Shown one piece after another: positions 16,667-24,561 of a DNA stretch of 36,507 nucleotides; position 1 is the first letter of the stretch; the number at the start of each line of letters is the position of its first letter. Under the pieces are notes generated by a model. It had not been told where the DNA came from. It searched no databases and worked only from the letters and a program-made list of their open reading frames with translations. The stretch spans positions 1 through 36,507 of the forward strand of contig CBIFVZ010000037.1 of assembly GCA_966185765.1 (NCBI GenBank), given 5' to 3'. This DNA is from CBIFVZ01 sp966185765. Its GTDB lineage: Bacteria; Pseudomonadota; Gammaproteobacteria; Enterobacterales; Enterobacteriaceae. The position numbers were made by a program, and so were the translations under genes.

Positions 16667-17976
16667 TATTCTGCCTCCAGAACCATTGCGGCGCCCAGGC
16701 CGCCCGCCGCACAGGCGGTCACTAACCCCAGACCACCGCCGCGACGTCGTAATTCGTTAAGCGTCTGCGTAATCATGCGCGCCCCCGTCGCGGCAAACGG
16801 ATGCCCGTAGGCAATAGAACCCCCGAGCACGTTGAACTGCTCTTCGCTCACCTCGCCGGTTGCACGTTCACGCCCGAGCACCTCGCGAGCAAAGCGGCTG
16901 CTTGCCAGCATCTTCAGATTGGTCAGCGTCTGGGCGGCAAAGGCTTCATGCATATCAAATAACGTCAGGTCACGCAGTGTGATACCGGCGCGATCCAGTG
17001 CCAGCGGCGTGGCCCAGGCAGGCCCCAGCAGCATGTCCTGCCAGACATCTATAGCGGTAAACGCGTAGCTACGCAGGTAGCCCAGCGGGGTAAGCCCCAG
17101 CTCGCGGGCGCGGGATTCGCTCATCATGATGACGGCAGCCGCACCATCGGTCAGCGGTGTGCTGTTGGCGGCGGTAACGGTGCCGTGACGGCGGTCAAAC
17201 GCCGGGCGTAGCCTGGCATAATCGGCAAGCGTACCGTCGCGGCGTACCACGTTATCTTGCGAAATCGACTCACGATAAGGCGGTACGCGTGCAGTCATGA
17301 CTTCCTGCGCCAGCTTACCTTCCTGCCAGGCCCTGGCTGCCAGCTGATGCGAACGGTGCGCCAGCGCATCCTGCTCTTCGCGCGTAATCGCGTGGCTCTT
17401 TGCCATCTGCTCGGCGGTATCCCCCATCCGTAGACCGGTGGAATATTCCGCCACCGCCGGTGGCACAGGCAACAAATCGCGCGGACGCAGGCGTGAAAAG
17501 AGCTTCAGGCGCTGGCTCAGACTGCGCGCTTTGTTAAGGTCAAGCAGCGTACCGGCAAGTTTTTTACTGACACCTATTGGCAGTACAGACGTGGAGTCTG
17601 CCCCCCCGGCAATACCTGCACGAATCGTACCCGCCATCAGGCTTTCAGCAACATTTGCTACGGCCTGGAAGCTGGTTGCACAGGCCCGGCTCACGCTATA
17701 GGCATCCGTATGGACGCTCATTCCAGTGCCCAGTACAATTTCGCGAGCGATATTGGGCGCTTCAGGCATTTGCACAACCTGACCAAACACCAGTTGCTCA
17801 ATGGCTTCAGGGGGAATTTCTGCGCGCGCTAACAGCTCCGCGACCACCATTTTACCCAGATCAACGGCGGGAATACCGCGAAAAGCCGTCGCCTGACGGA
17901 TAAAGGGGGTACGCAGTCCACCAACAAACGCGATGCGATCGCCAGTGCGAGTGACCAGAGAGAGGGGCTGATTCAT
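16666..17976 (-). CDS. fadI: acetyl-CoA acyltransferase FadI (beta subunit)
   Basis: FadI is the 3-ketoacyl-CoA thiolase that partners with FadJ. The 436-aa length equals E. coli FadI. The acyl-accepting Cys99 is in SRACATSFQ. The C-terminal thiolase motifs are GGSIAYGHPFAATGAR (catalytic His) and GLVTACAAGGLGAAM (second Cys). GGAG lies before the ATG. A FadR-like operator lies about 33-49 bp upstream of the start, which fits repression in the absence of long-chain acyl-CoA. Confidence 0.97.
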   Translation of the reverse strand: MNQPLSLVTRTGDRIAFVGGLRTPFIRQATAFRGIPAVDLGKMVVAELLARAEIPPEAIEQLVFGQVVQMPEAPNIAREIVLGTGMSVHTDAYSVSRACATSFQAVANVAESLMAGTIRAGIAGGADSTSVLPIGVSKKLAGTLLDLNKARSLSQRLKLFSRLRPRDLLPVPPAVAEYSTGLRMGDTAEQMAKSHAITREEQDALAHRSHQLAARAWQEGKLAQEVMTARVPPYRESISQDNVVRRDGTLADYARLRPAFDRRHGTVTAANSTPLTDGAAAVIMMSESRARELGLTPLGYLRSYAFTAIDVWQDMLLGPAWATPLALDRAGITLRDLTLFDMHEAFAAQTLTNLKMLASSRFAREVLGRERATGEVSEEQFNVLGGSIAYGHPFAATGARMITQTLNELRRRGGGLGLVTACAAGGLGAAMVLEAE

Positions 17977-18008
17977 AACGCTCCTTGAAAAAATGCCGCA
18001 AGACTAAA

Positions 18009-18025
18009 AAGTGGTCTGACCTGAT
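18009..18025 (-). promoter_or_regulatory. FadR-like operator of fadIJ
   Basis: AAGTGGTCTGACCTGAT matches the FadR consensus (AACTGGTCNGACCTGTT type) at nearly all core positions. It lies just upstream of fadI, where a FadR repressor site is expected. The rest of the 326-bp fadI-yfcZ gap is purine-rich on the plus strand (18090-18250) and contains no convincing gene; the yfcZ terminator is at its right end. Confidence 0.75.
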
Positions 18026-18263
18026 CTTATTCTTAACCAAAAATTTACATTCAGCCAATCATAAACGCCAAAAATTGCGAGGCGATGCACGGAAAGAAGA
18101 AAAGAATAAAAGACGACGAAATGAAAGGAGAGTCTGATATGCGTGGCGTCTGAACGCTATTCAGGCTACTGGCTGAGCAATAACCGTAAAATGAAGATAC
18201 AGTGTGACAGGAGAAGAGAAAAACGTACGTAAAGGGAAAACATAGAAGGAAAACAATGGCGCA

Positions 18264-18291
18264 ATAATAAAGCCCGCCCTAAGACGGGCTT
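18264..18291 (-). terminator. rho-independent terminator after yfcZ
   Basis: On the minus strand AAGCCCG and CGGGCTT pair as a 7-bp stem and are followed by the T-rich TATTATTG. It lies 11 bp beyond the yfcZ stop codon. Confidence 0.7.
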
Positions 18292-18302
18292 AGCCAGTTA
18301 TA

Positions 18303-18587
18303 TTAGCGCAGACCAAGCTGGAAAATTAATGCTTCTGCCTGGCAGGCAAAAACAAAATCGATATCCAGACGAACGCCGTCAGCCTCATCAGTAAAGGTCG
18401 GCGTAATCTGACACGGCTCAGATTCAGCGGCGCGTGCTTTAGCGCTCAGAGCAGCAAGTGTCTCTTCTGCCTGCGCTTTATTCGCGAAAACCCGGCTGTA
18501 TGAGGCCGTGCAGTCAGTGTTGTCCATAATGGTGCCAACATCCATACAGCAGCAAACCGGGGTCTCATCAGCACTACATTTACTCAT
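18303..18587 (-). CDS. yfcZ: YfcZ/YiiS family protein
   Basis: This 94-aa protein is near-identical in pattern to E. coli YfcZ: it begins MSKCSADETPVCCCMDVGTI with a Cys triplet at 12-14 and ends DIDFVFACQAEALIFQLGLR. The function is not established; the Cys cluster could bind metal or respond to redox state. I chose the ATG at 18587 because AGAGG lies 7 nt upstream and it matches the family start; the frame stays open 15 codons further with no support. It is a single gene divergent from fadL. Confidence 0.93.
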   Translation of the reverse strand: MSKCSADETPVCCCMDVGTIMDNTDCTASYSRVFANKAQAEETLAALSAKARAAESEPCQITPTFTDEADGVRLDIDFVFACQAEALIFQLGLR

Positions 18588-18690
18588 TTTGATTTCCTCT
18601 GTATTTGCACCAGCAGGGTGCGCAGATAACAATGAGTCTATTTTACGCCCCTGCTTCAGCCTGCTCCAGTCGTTAATTCGTGTCGCCTCT

Positions 18691-18712
18691 TTAAGTGACC
18701 GAAATCACACTT
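18691..18712. promoter_or_regulatory. CRP-like site in the yfcZ-fadL gap
   Basis: TTAAGTGACCGAAATCACACTT fits the CRP pattern (GTGA-N6-TCACA) with symmetric A/T flanks. It lies about 105 bp upstream of yfcZ and about 155 bp upstream of the predicted fadL transcription start. fadL is known to be subject to catabolite control in E. coli, so either gene may be the target. Confidence 0.5.
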
Positions 18713-18821
18713 AAAAATGATCTAAAACAAAAATCATCTGAGAGTTCACTGAGTCAGGCGGCTATTTTTGCCAACCAGATCCCGTTTCGATAAACATAAT
18801 TTAAAAAACTCGTAAACAAAC

Positions 18822-18874
18822 TTGCAACATTCAGGCTGGTCGGACCTATACTCTCGCAACTGGTCTGATTTCCA
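18822..18874 (+). promoter_or_regulatory. fadL promoter with two FadR-like operators
   Basis: A promoter-like pair is visible: TTGCAA at 18822-18827 and TATACT at 18847-18852 (spacing 19, longer than ideal). FadR-like sites are AGGCTGGTCGGACCTAT at 18833-18849 and AACTGGTCTGATTTCCA at 18858-18874. If transcription begins at 18858, the sites fall at -25 to -9 and +1 to +17, which is the arrangement known for E. coli fadL operators OI and OII. Repression by FadR in the absence of fatty acids is therefore expected. Confidence 0.75.
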
Positions 18875-18958
18875 GGAGAGACGAGAGACCCTACACTTCG
18901 CGCTCTTGTTACTACGTGTAACATTTTTTGAATAAAGATAATCGATGAGGTTTTGGTC

Positions 18959-20272
18959 ATGAGCCAGAAAACCCTGTTTGCAAAATCAGCTCTCGCTGTT
19001 GCAGTGGCATTAGTATCGGCACAGGCCTGGTCAGCAGGCTTTCAGTTAAACGAATTTTCTTCTTCGGGGCTGGGTCGTGCCTATTCCGGGGAAGGTGCTA
19101 TCGCAGACAACGCAGGCTCTGCGAGCCGTAACCCGGCGGCTATCATGATGTTTGACCGTCCCTCTCTCTCAGTAGGTGCTATATTCGTCGATCCGGATGT
19201 GGATATTTCAGGCCGCTCTCCAACAGGCAACAGCCTGAAGGCTAAAAACATCGCCCCTACCGCCTGGGTACCTAATATTCATTTTGTTGCGCCGATCAAC
19301 GACAAGTTTGGCTGGGGCGCATCCGTTACCTCCAACTATGGTCTGGCAACAGAGTTTAACGACAGCTACGCAGCAGGTTCTATGGGCGGTAAAACCGACC
19401 TTGAGACTATGAACCTGAACCTCAGCGGCGCTTACCGTCTGAATGACAACTGGAGCTTTGGCTTAGGGTTTGACGCCGTGTATGCACGCGCCAAAATTGA
19501 ACGTTACGCGGGTGACCTGGGCCAGATAGTTGCCGCACAGTATCCGCAATATGGTGGTCTGGTCGGCGGCATTCCGGCAAACACCCAGATTGCCCGCCTG
19601 AAGGGCAACGAGTGGGGCTTTGGCTGGAATGCCGGTATCCTGTATGAACTGGATAAAAACAACCGCTACGCTTTCACCTATCGCTCAGAAGTGAAGGTTG
19701 ACTTCGACGGCGCGTACAGCAGCCAGCTGCCATCCGCCTACAACCAGATTCTCGGCAGCTTCGGCCTGCCTTCTGGCACAGACGGACGCACCGTGGGCGG
19801 CTCGCTGACGCTGAACCTGCCGGAAATGTGGGAGCTTTCAGGTTATAACCGTGTGGCACCGAAGTGGGCCGTGCACTACAGCCTGACCTACACCAGCTGG
19901 AGCCAGTTCCAGGAGCTGAAGGCCAAAGGCAATGGTGGCGAACAGCTGTTCTATAAAGACGAAAACTTCAAAGACGCCATGCGCATCGCGCTGGGTACCA
20001 CCTATTATATGGACGATAACTGGACGTTCCGTGGTGGTATCGCCTTTGATGACAGCCCGGTACCGGCCACTACGCGCTCGGTCTCTATCCCGGACCAGGA
20101 TCGCGTGTGGGTGAGCCTCGGCAGTACCTACGCCTTTAACCAGGATGCGTCTGTCGACGTTGGCGTGTCATATATGCACGGCCAGAGCGTCACCATCAAT
20201 GAAGATCCCTACACCTTTAAGTCTAAAGGTCGGGCGTGGTTGTACGGTGCAAACTTCAACTACGCATTCTGA
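18959..20272 (+). CDS. fadL: long-chain fatty acid outer-membrane transporter FadL
   Basis: FadL is the 14-strand outer-membrane barrel that takes up long-chain fatty acids. The 437-aa protein (E. coli 446) has the signal peptide ending QAWSA|GFQLNEFSSSGLG, a plug with SGEGAIADNAGSASRNPAAI, and a C-terminal strand NFNYAF ending in Phe. The NPA motif of the hatch is present at about residues 60-62. ATG 18959 gives the known start MSQKTLF with GAGG 8 nt upstream; the frame is open to a TTG two codons earlier. It is shorter than E. coli FadL in the region of about residues 180-265, where loop segments differ. Confidence 0.96.
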   Translation: MSQKTLFAKSALAVAVALVSAQAWSAGFQLNEFSSSGLGRAYSGEGAIADNAGSASRNPAAIMMFDRPSLSVGAIFVDPDVDISGRSPTGNSLKAKNIAPTAWVPNIHFVAPINDKFGWGASVTSNYGLATEFNDSYAAGSMGGKTDLETMNLNLSGAYRLNDNWSFGLGFDAVYARAKIERYAGDLGQIVAAQYPQYGGLVGGIPANTQIARLKGNEWGFGWNAGILYELDKNNRYAFTYRSEVKVDFDGAYSSQLPSAYNQILGSFGLPSGTDGRTVGGSLTLNLPEMWELSGYNRVAPKWAVHYSLTYTSWSQFQELKAKGNGGEQLFYKDENFKDAMRIALGTTYYMDDNWTFRGGIAFDDSPVPATTRSVSIPDQDRVWVSLGSTYAFNQDASVDVGVSYMHGQSVTINEDPYTFKSKGRAWLYGANFNYAF

Positions 20273-20332
20273 TTTAAGCGACGTTCTCATAAAGCGAGCC
20301 AGCAGGTTAGCGCCTGCGTAGTAAAGCTTTTA

Positions 20333-20372
20333 AACAGGGCCACAGCAGATAACGTTGTGGCCCTGTTTTTTT
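20333..20372 (+). terminator. rho-independent terminator of fadL
   Basis: AACAGGGCCACA and TGTGGCCCTGTT form a 12-bp perfect stem, followed by a run of T to 20372. It lies 60 bp past fadL. The remaining part of the 334-bp gap (20373-20606) is AT-rich near its right end (for example TTATATTCTTTTTTTATT) and presumably holds the promoter of the next gene; I see no other gene in it. Confidence 0.9.
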
Positions 20373-20606
20373 CTGCAAGAGCGATGCCGCAATGGTATAC
20401 CGGGCAGAATAAAAACTCGGTCATACGCAAAAATCAGGGTTGTCGAAGCATTCCCTGGTGACGCAGATAACGTTTTGTTAATTATCCCTCTGCAGCAGCA
20501 ATGACATTCCTTATTTTTGGGTTACCTGTCTTTCCTTATACTTGTGTTATATTCTTTTTTTATTCCAGCAGTCCTGGAAATAATAATTATGCGTTAAGGA
20601 GTGACG

Positions 20607-21356
20607 ATGAAGTATTTTGGCGTGTGGTTGTGGGTAAGTTTGGTTGTTGACGTCTTTGTTTGCATTATCATATGGTTAATTTTAGGCTCACAGCCTCCAG
20701 AATGGGAGTCAGCCATTCTGTCTTTCCTGCCTTATCTCTTAATTACTGGACTGGTGATGCAGATAGCATCATTATTTTTACTTAAGCATAAAGCCGGAAC
20801 CGTTCTGGCATGCGTTGGGTCTTTATGCCTGTTGCCACTGGGTCTTTTCTTTTTCCTCGCTTACCAGTTTTCACGTCACCGCTGTATTTACTCCGGTCTC
20901 GTAGAAGTTAAACAGCCTCTACAGAAACCGCTTAATGCCATCTATTACAAAAGCCATACTCCAGCATTATTTATAATTCAAATTCTGTTGGGCACAGTGG
21001 TTATTTTTATGGGGCTATCCATCGGTGGTATTTTGATCGTAGCCGGCATCGCGGGTTTGATTAATAATCAGCGATTTAGAGCCTATCCTTTCCTGGCCGA
21101 AGATAATGGGAACATTATCTTTACACCTGCGATGGCGTCACCTACCTTTATTTTTCCGCAAGATTCAATCAGGCTGACTGAATTAACAAAGCGCAAAGCA
21201 ACGTTTTTAGTAACATTGCCTGACGCCGGAGAGAAAAAAATCTCTCTCGTACGGCGCTCGCTTGAGGAAGATAATTTGTCAGAACACCTGGCACATTACT
21301 TCCCTGACAGCCCTGAGTTACAGCTTGCCAGCAATGTAAGCGTAAAACCACAGTAA
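20607..21356 (+). CDS. unrecognised multi-pass membrane protein
   Basis: I do not recognise this 249-aa protein. Four hydrophobic segments are visible: about residues 4-28 (VWLWVSLVVDVFVCIIIWLI), 39-60, 65-89 (VLACVGSLCLLPLGLFFFLA) and 120-150 (IIQILLGTVVIFMGLSIGGI). The C-terminal 100 residues are soluble and end NVSVKPQ. The ATG at 20607 has AAGGAG 5 nt upstream; an in-frame GTG two codons earlier would overlap that site. It stands alone between fadL and mlaA, where E. coli has yfdF, and is more AT-rich than its neighbours. It may be a lineage-specific inner-membrane protein. Confidence 0.75.
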   Translation: MKYFGVWLWVSLVVDVFVCIIIWLILGSQPPEWESAILSFLPYLLITGLVMQIASLFLLKHKAGTVLACVGSLCLLPLGLFFFLAYQFSRHRCIYSGLVEVKQPLQKPLNAIYYKSHTPALFIIQILLGTVVIFMGLSIGGILIVAGIAGLINNQRFRAYPFLAEDNGNIIFTPAMASPTFIFPQDSIRLTELTKRKATFLVTLPDAGEKKISLVRRSLEEDNLSEHLAHYFPDSPELQLASNVSVKPQ

Positions 21357-21433
21357 CGGCGCTTGTGTGTTAAAAACTGACTGTGACTGGCCCTGATATG
21401 GGTCGACACTTTTCAGGACGGGTCACAGACAAC

Positions 21434-21466
21434 AAAAAGGCGGGATAACTCCCGCCTGTTTCTTTT
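21434..21466. terminator. bidirectional terminator after mlaA
   Basis: AGGCGGGA and TCCCGCCT form an 8-bp stem with a 4-nt loop; an A-run lies on the left (CAAAAA) and a T-rich tail on the right (GTTTCTTTT). It lies between the convergent membrane-protein gene and mlaA, so it can end both transcripts. Confidence 0.85.
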
Positions 21467-21475
21467 ATCCGGCGC

Positions 21476-22234
21476 TTACTCGGAATCAATATCTTTAAGA
21501 TCGTCCTCGATCGCTTGCGCGTTCGGGTTCTCCGTCGGCTTAAGCTCGCCACCGTTGGCGATAAAGTCGTGACGCTGGAAGTAGGCTTCGCGCACCAGAA
21601 TATACGGGTCAGAGGACTGACGCAGCAGGCCGTCAGAATCCAGCAGCTGGGCGCGGGTTTCAATCCCTTCGAGCGTCCACTTACCAATGGTCATCGGCCA
21701 GGTTAACCAGGAAAGTACCGGGTAGAGCGTATCAACTGCGTCGCCGCCGTCTTCACGCAACGTAAAACTGCCGTAAAAAGGCAGCTGTACATAAGGACCA
21801 TAACCTACGCCATAGTAACCAAGCGTACTGCCGAAGCGGTGTGGTTGAACGCGCTGCAGTTTCGGGTTGGCGGCACCTGCTACATCCATCAGGCCACCCA
21901 GGCCGAGAATGGTGTTCAGGAAGAAACGCGTAAAGTGAATAGCCCCCTCATAAGGTTTGCCCTGCAGGAAGTAGTTGACCATGATGGCCGGCTCTTCGAG
22001 GTTACTGGTGAAGTTGCTCAGGCCATTACGTGCAGGCTGCGGCACGTAGTCACGCCAGGCCACTGCGACCGGGCGCACGATGTACGGGTCCAACACGTTA
22101 AAGTTGAAGTTGTACATCGTGCGGTTCCAGCCCTCGAGCGGGTCAGAACGCCCCTCTGTTTGTTCGCTTCCAGAGCTGGCGCACCCCACAAGCAGCGTGG
22201 TTGCCAGCGCCAGGCCAGTCATGCGAAATGTCAT
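21476..22234 (-). CDS. mlaA: intermembrane phospholipid transport lipoprotein MlaA
   Basis: MlaA (VacJ) is the outer-membrane lipoprotein that removes mislocalised phospholipids from the outer leaflet and passes them to MlaC of the Mla pathway. The 252-aa protein has a lipoprotein signal with the lipobox LLVGC (Cys18). MlaA family signatures are DPLEGWNRTMYNFNFNVLD, FLNTILGLGGLMDVA, and LPFYGSFTLREDGGDAVD. It is one residue longer than the E. coli protein. It is monocistronic. Confidence 0.96.
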   Translation of the reverse strand: MTFRMTGLALATTLLVGCASSGSEQTEGRSDPLEGWNRTMYNFNFNVLDPYIVRPVAVAWRDYVPQPARNGLSNFTSNLEEPAIMVNYFLQGKPYEGAIHFTRFFLNTILGLGGLMDVAGAANPKLQRVQPHRFGSTLGYYGVGYGPYVQLPFYGSFTLREDGGDAVDTLYPVLSWLTWPMTIGKWTLEGIETRAQLLDSDGLLRQSSDPYILVREAYFQRHDFIANGGELKPTENPNAQAIEDDLKDIDSE

Positions 22235-22340
22235 GGTATGTCTCCCTCAAGGAATCCCTTTTCTCGCTGGGACCACAGCACGCCTGCCGGGCGCACTGCT
22301 GCATAGCGGTTGTGGGTGGATATTATTATGGCTGGCGCAT

Positions 22341-23543
22341 TCAGGGCTGCTGGTGCGACACCTCTATCTGCACCGGCTGGAGGCTTACAAGCGGTATCAG
22401 CTTACTTTCGCCAAGCCAGTCACCGGACTGCGGCAGCGGGTTACCATCCTGAGAAATATGCACCTTCACCACGCCCTGTTGCAGCGACGACAGCAGTCTG
22501 TCCGGCATCATGGCGTTGGTATCATCTAACGACAGTGACAGCGGGAAATGACCCAGCGGCATTTTTTTTACCGCTACGGGCACATTTGATACGCCATCCG
22601 TCACCGAAACGAAAACTATCCCCTTCACAGGTAAGGCTTTTTCAGCGTCCGGCGTGAGGCTGATTGTAACAGCCTGTTTCACATTGTCCATGCCAGCTTC
22701 AACTTTCGCCTGTGCAATACTGCGCTCAATTACTGGGCGGCGACTGTCCTGTGCAGGCAGCAGGCGCAGCATAATTTGCCAGGCACCTATTGCCTCCTGC
22801 CAGCGCTGTTGCTCGAATGCGCTAAATGCCAGCAGGCTGAGCGCACGAATATTGGTATGGTCAGTACGCAACGTTTCACGCAGCATTTCACCACCGAGTT
22901 GGTTATCCTGCGGGTCAGAAGAACGCGTTAATACTTCAGCATAGTCCAGCTTCGCTTCAGCATTATTCGGCGCCAGCTTCCACGCCTGTTCAAACGCCTG
23001 TGTTGCGGTTGTGGCATTTCCTAACACCATGCCAATGCGGCCCAGCATCTGCCAGGCCTGCACATTACCCGGATCCTCCTGTAAACGGGTACGCAGCCCC
23101 AGCCCAAGGCGCGTCAGCTCTTCCGTAGTGAGCGGCTTCGCATCCTGGTCCATTACGCGCTGCATCAGTTGTGGCGTTTGCTCAACCACCTGACGCCACT
23201 CAATCACCCTTTGTACGTTTGACGTTTTCAGATAAACGCCAACGCTTACCGCGACTAACAGCAGTACGGCGAGTACCAGCACAATACGATTGAGTGGCTC
23301 AGGCTGCTCGACTGGTGTCTCCGGGATATCGTACAGCAGCGTCTGCTGCAGTTCAGCCACCATCTTTTCACGCTCTTCTTCACTAACGTGGCCGCTGTCC
23401 TGCTCAAGCTCCGCAAGTCTGTCCTGATAAAACGCACGGTTGAGCGTATCACGACTGGCGACCGACCCCTTTCCCCAGGGGATGAACAGTAGCGCGGACA
23501 CTGCCAGCAGCAATACGACGATGGTAATAATCAGCGGCGTCAT
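22341..23543 (-). CDS. ccmI: cytochrome c maturation protein CcmI
   Basis: CcmI holds the apocytochrome c C-terminus during heme ligation. The 400-aa protein has two transmembrane helices (about residues 3-23 and 87-107) enclosing a cytoplasmic coiled segment (DRLAELEQDSGHVSEEERE). A periplasmic TPR domain (about 125-280, with GNVQAWQMLGRIGMVLGNAT and LTRSSDPQDNQLGGEMLR) follows, and then a C-terminal beta-rich domain of about 115 residues. In E. coli the TPR part is fused to CcmH and the last domain is missing, so this is the separate, longer form known from Pseudomonas and Rhodobacter. Its ATG overlaps the ccmH stop by 4 nt (ATGA). Confidence 0.92.
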   Translation of the reverse strand: MTPLIITIVVLLLAVSALLFIPWGKGSVASRDTLNRAFYQDRLAELEQDSGHVSEEEREKMVAELQQTLLYDIPETPVEQPEPLNRIVLVLAVLLLVAVSVGVYLKTSNVQRVIEWRQVVEQTPQLMQRVMDQDAKPLTTEELTRLGLGLRTRLQEDPGNVQAWQMLGRIGMVLGNATTATQAFEQAWKLAPNNAEAKLDYAEVLTRSSDPQDNQLGGEMLRETLRTDHTNIRALSLLAFSAFEQQRWQEAIGAWQIMLRLLPAQDSRRPVIERSIAQAKVEAGMDNVKQAVTISLTPDAEKALPVKGIVFVSVTDGVSNVPVAVKKMPLGHFPLSLSLDDTNAMMPDRLLSSLQQGVVKVHISQDGNPLPQSGDWLGESKLIPLVSLQPVQIEVSHQQP

Positions 23544-24007
23544 GGCACATTCCTTTTTTCATCCAACAGCGCCTTCAGGCGCTGTCGCTCTTGCTCATTG
23601 AGTTCAGTATCGGCTTGCCTGTCGCGCTTACGGGCGCGCTTAACAATCACCAGTACGCCACCAGTAACAAACAGCGCAGGCAGCAGCCACAGCACTAATG
23701 TAGACGGCGTCAGCGGCGGCTCATAGGTCACAAAATGGCCGTAACGCGCCACCATGTAATCAATTATTTGCTGCTTGCTCTGCCCCTGTTGCTGTAGCTC
23801 ATACACCTTCTGGCGCATGTCGGAAGCAATCATGGCATTGGAATCAGCAATGCTGTTGTTCTGGCATTTCGGGCAGCGTAACTGTTCCGTCAACTGGCGA
23901 AACTGCTGCTCCTGCGCTTCATCTTTAAACTGCCAGGTATCAATGGCCGCCAGCACGCCAAAAGAAATGCACAGCGCAAACAACCCGGTTAACCAGCGCG
24001 CCATCAT
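23540..24007 (-). CDS. ccmH: cytochrome c maturation protein CcmH
   Basis: CcmH is a membrane-bound thiol protein that keeps the apocytochrome CXXCH cysteines reduced and works with CcmG, CcmF and CcmI. The 155-aa protein has a signal peptide (about 1-21), the redox motif LRCPKCQN (Cys45, Cys48), and a single transmembrane helix near 110-130. I chose the first ATG of ATGATG at 24007: AGGAGG lies 7 nt upstream and the ATG overlaps the ccmG stop (ATGA). The longer open frame upstream lies inside ccmG. It corresponds only to the N-terminal half of the 350-aa E. coli CcmH. Confidence 0.93.
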   Translation of the reverse strand: MMARWLTGLFALCISFGVLAAIDTWQFKDEAQEQQFRQLTEQLRCPKCQNNSIADSNAMIASDMRQKVYELQQQGQSKQQIIDYMVARYGHFVTYEPPLTPSTLVLWLLPALFVTGGVLVIVKRARKRDRQADTELNEQERQRLKALLDEKRNVP

Positions 24008-24561
24008 GCTCCGGCCTCCTGGCTGTATTTGTCCCACAGAGGTTTAAGTTCCTGCTGCCAGACGCGGTCGTTCAAATCGCCCGCGTGGCGGTAACGGATA
24101 ATGCCTTTGCCGTCGATGAGAAAGGTCTCCGGCGCACCGTAGACGCCCAGATCCAGCCCTAACATACCGTCACCGTCAAACAGGCTCATGGCGTAGGGAT
24201 TACCCAGCTCGTTAAGCCACCGAATGGCTTTCGCGCGATCGTCTTTATAGTTCATTCCCACCACACGCACGCCCTGCGCTGACAGGCTGTTGAGAAACGC
24301 GTGCTCGGCGCGACAGGTCGGGCACCAGGTCGCCCAGACGTTCAGCAACAGCGGTTTGCCGTCAGTAAGTGCAGCCTGGTCATAAATTTTGCCCGGGATA
24401 TCCAGCGATTCCAGGCGAAAAACCGGTACCGGTTTGCCAATCAGTGCCGACTCCAGTCGGGTCGGATCATCGCCGTCGGCGTTACGAACCAGTTGCCACA
24501 TCAACAGCGCGGCCAGTACCAGGAACAGCACCAGCGGGATATAAAGCACATTACGCTTCAT
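24004..24561 (-). CDS. ccmG: thiol:disulfide interchange protein CcmG (DsbE)
   Basis: CcmG is a periplasmic membrane-anchored thioredoxin-like protein that reduces apocytochrome or CcmH disulfides using electrons from DsbD. The 185-aa protein has an N-terminal signal-anchor (about 6-24) and the active site NVWATWCPTCRAEH, with Cys80 and Cys83. The cis-proline loop appears as GAPETFLIDG. Its length agrees with E. coli DsbE (185 aa). Its start overlaps the ccmF stop by one base (TAATG). Confidence 0.96.
   Translation of the reverse strand: MKRNVLYIPLVLFLVLAALLMWQLVRNADGDDPTRLESALIGKPVPVFRLESLDIPGKIYDQAALTDGKPLLLNVWATWCPTCRAEHAFLNSLSAQGVRVVGMNYKDDRAKAIRWLNELGNPYAMSLFDGDGMLGLDLGVYGAPETFLIDGKGIIRYRHAGDLNDRVWQQELKPLWDKYSQEAGA

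Noticed and set aside
18121..18153. Tiny plus-strand frame MKGESDMRGV with an internal Shine-Dalgarno-like AAGGAG before its second Met
   Set aside because: Only 10 codons in a purine-rich stretch where such sites arise easily; no conservation can be judged here.
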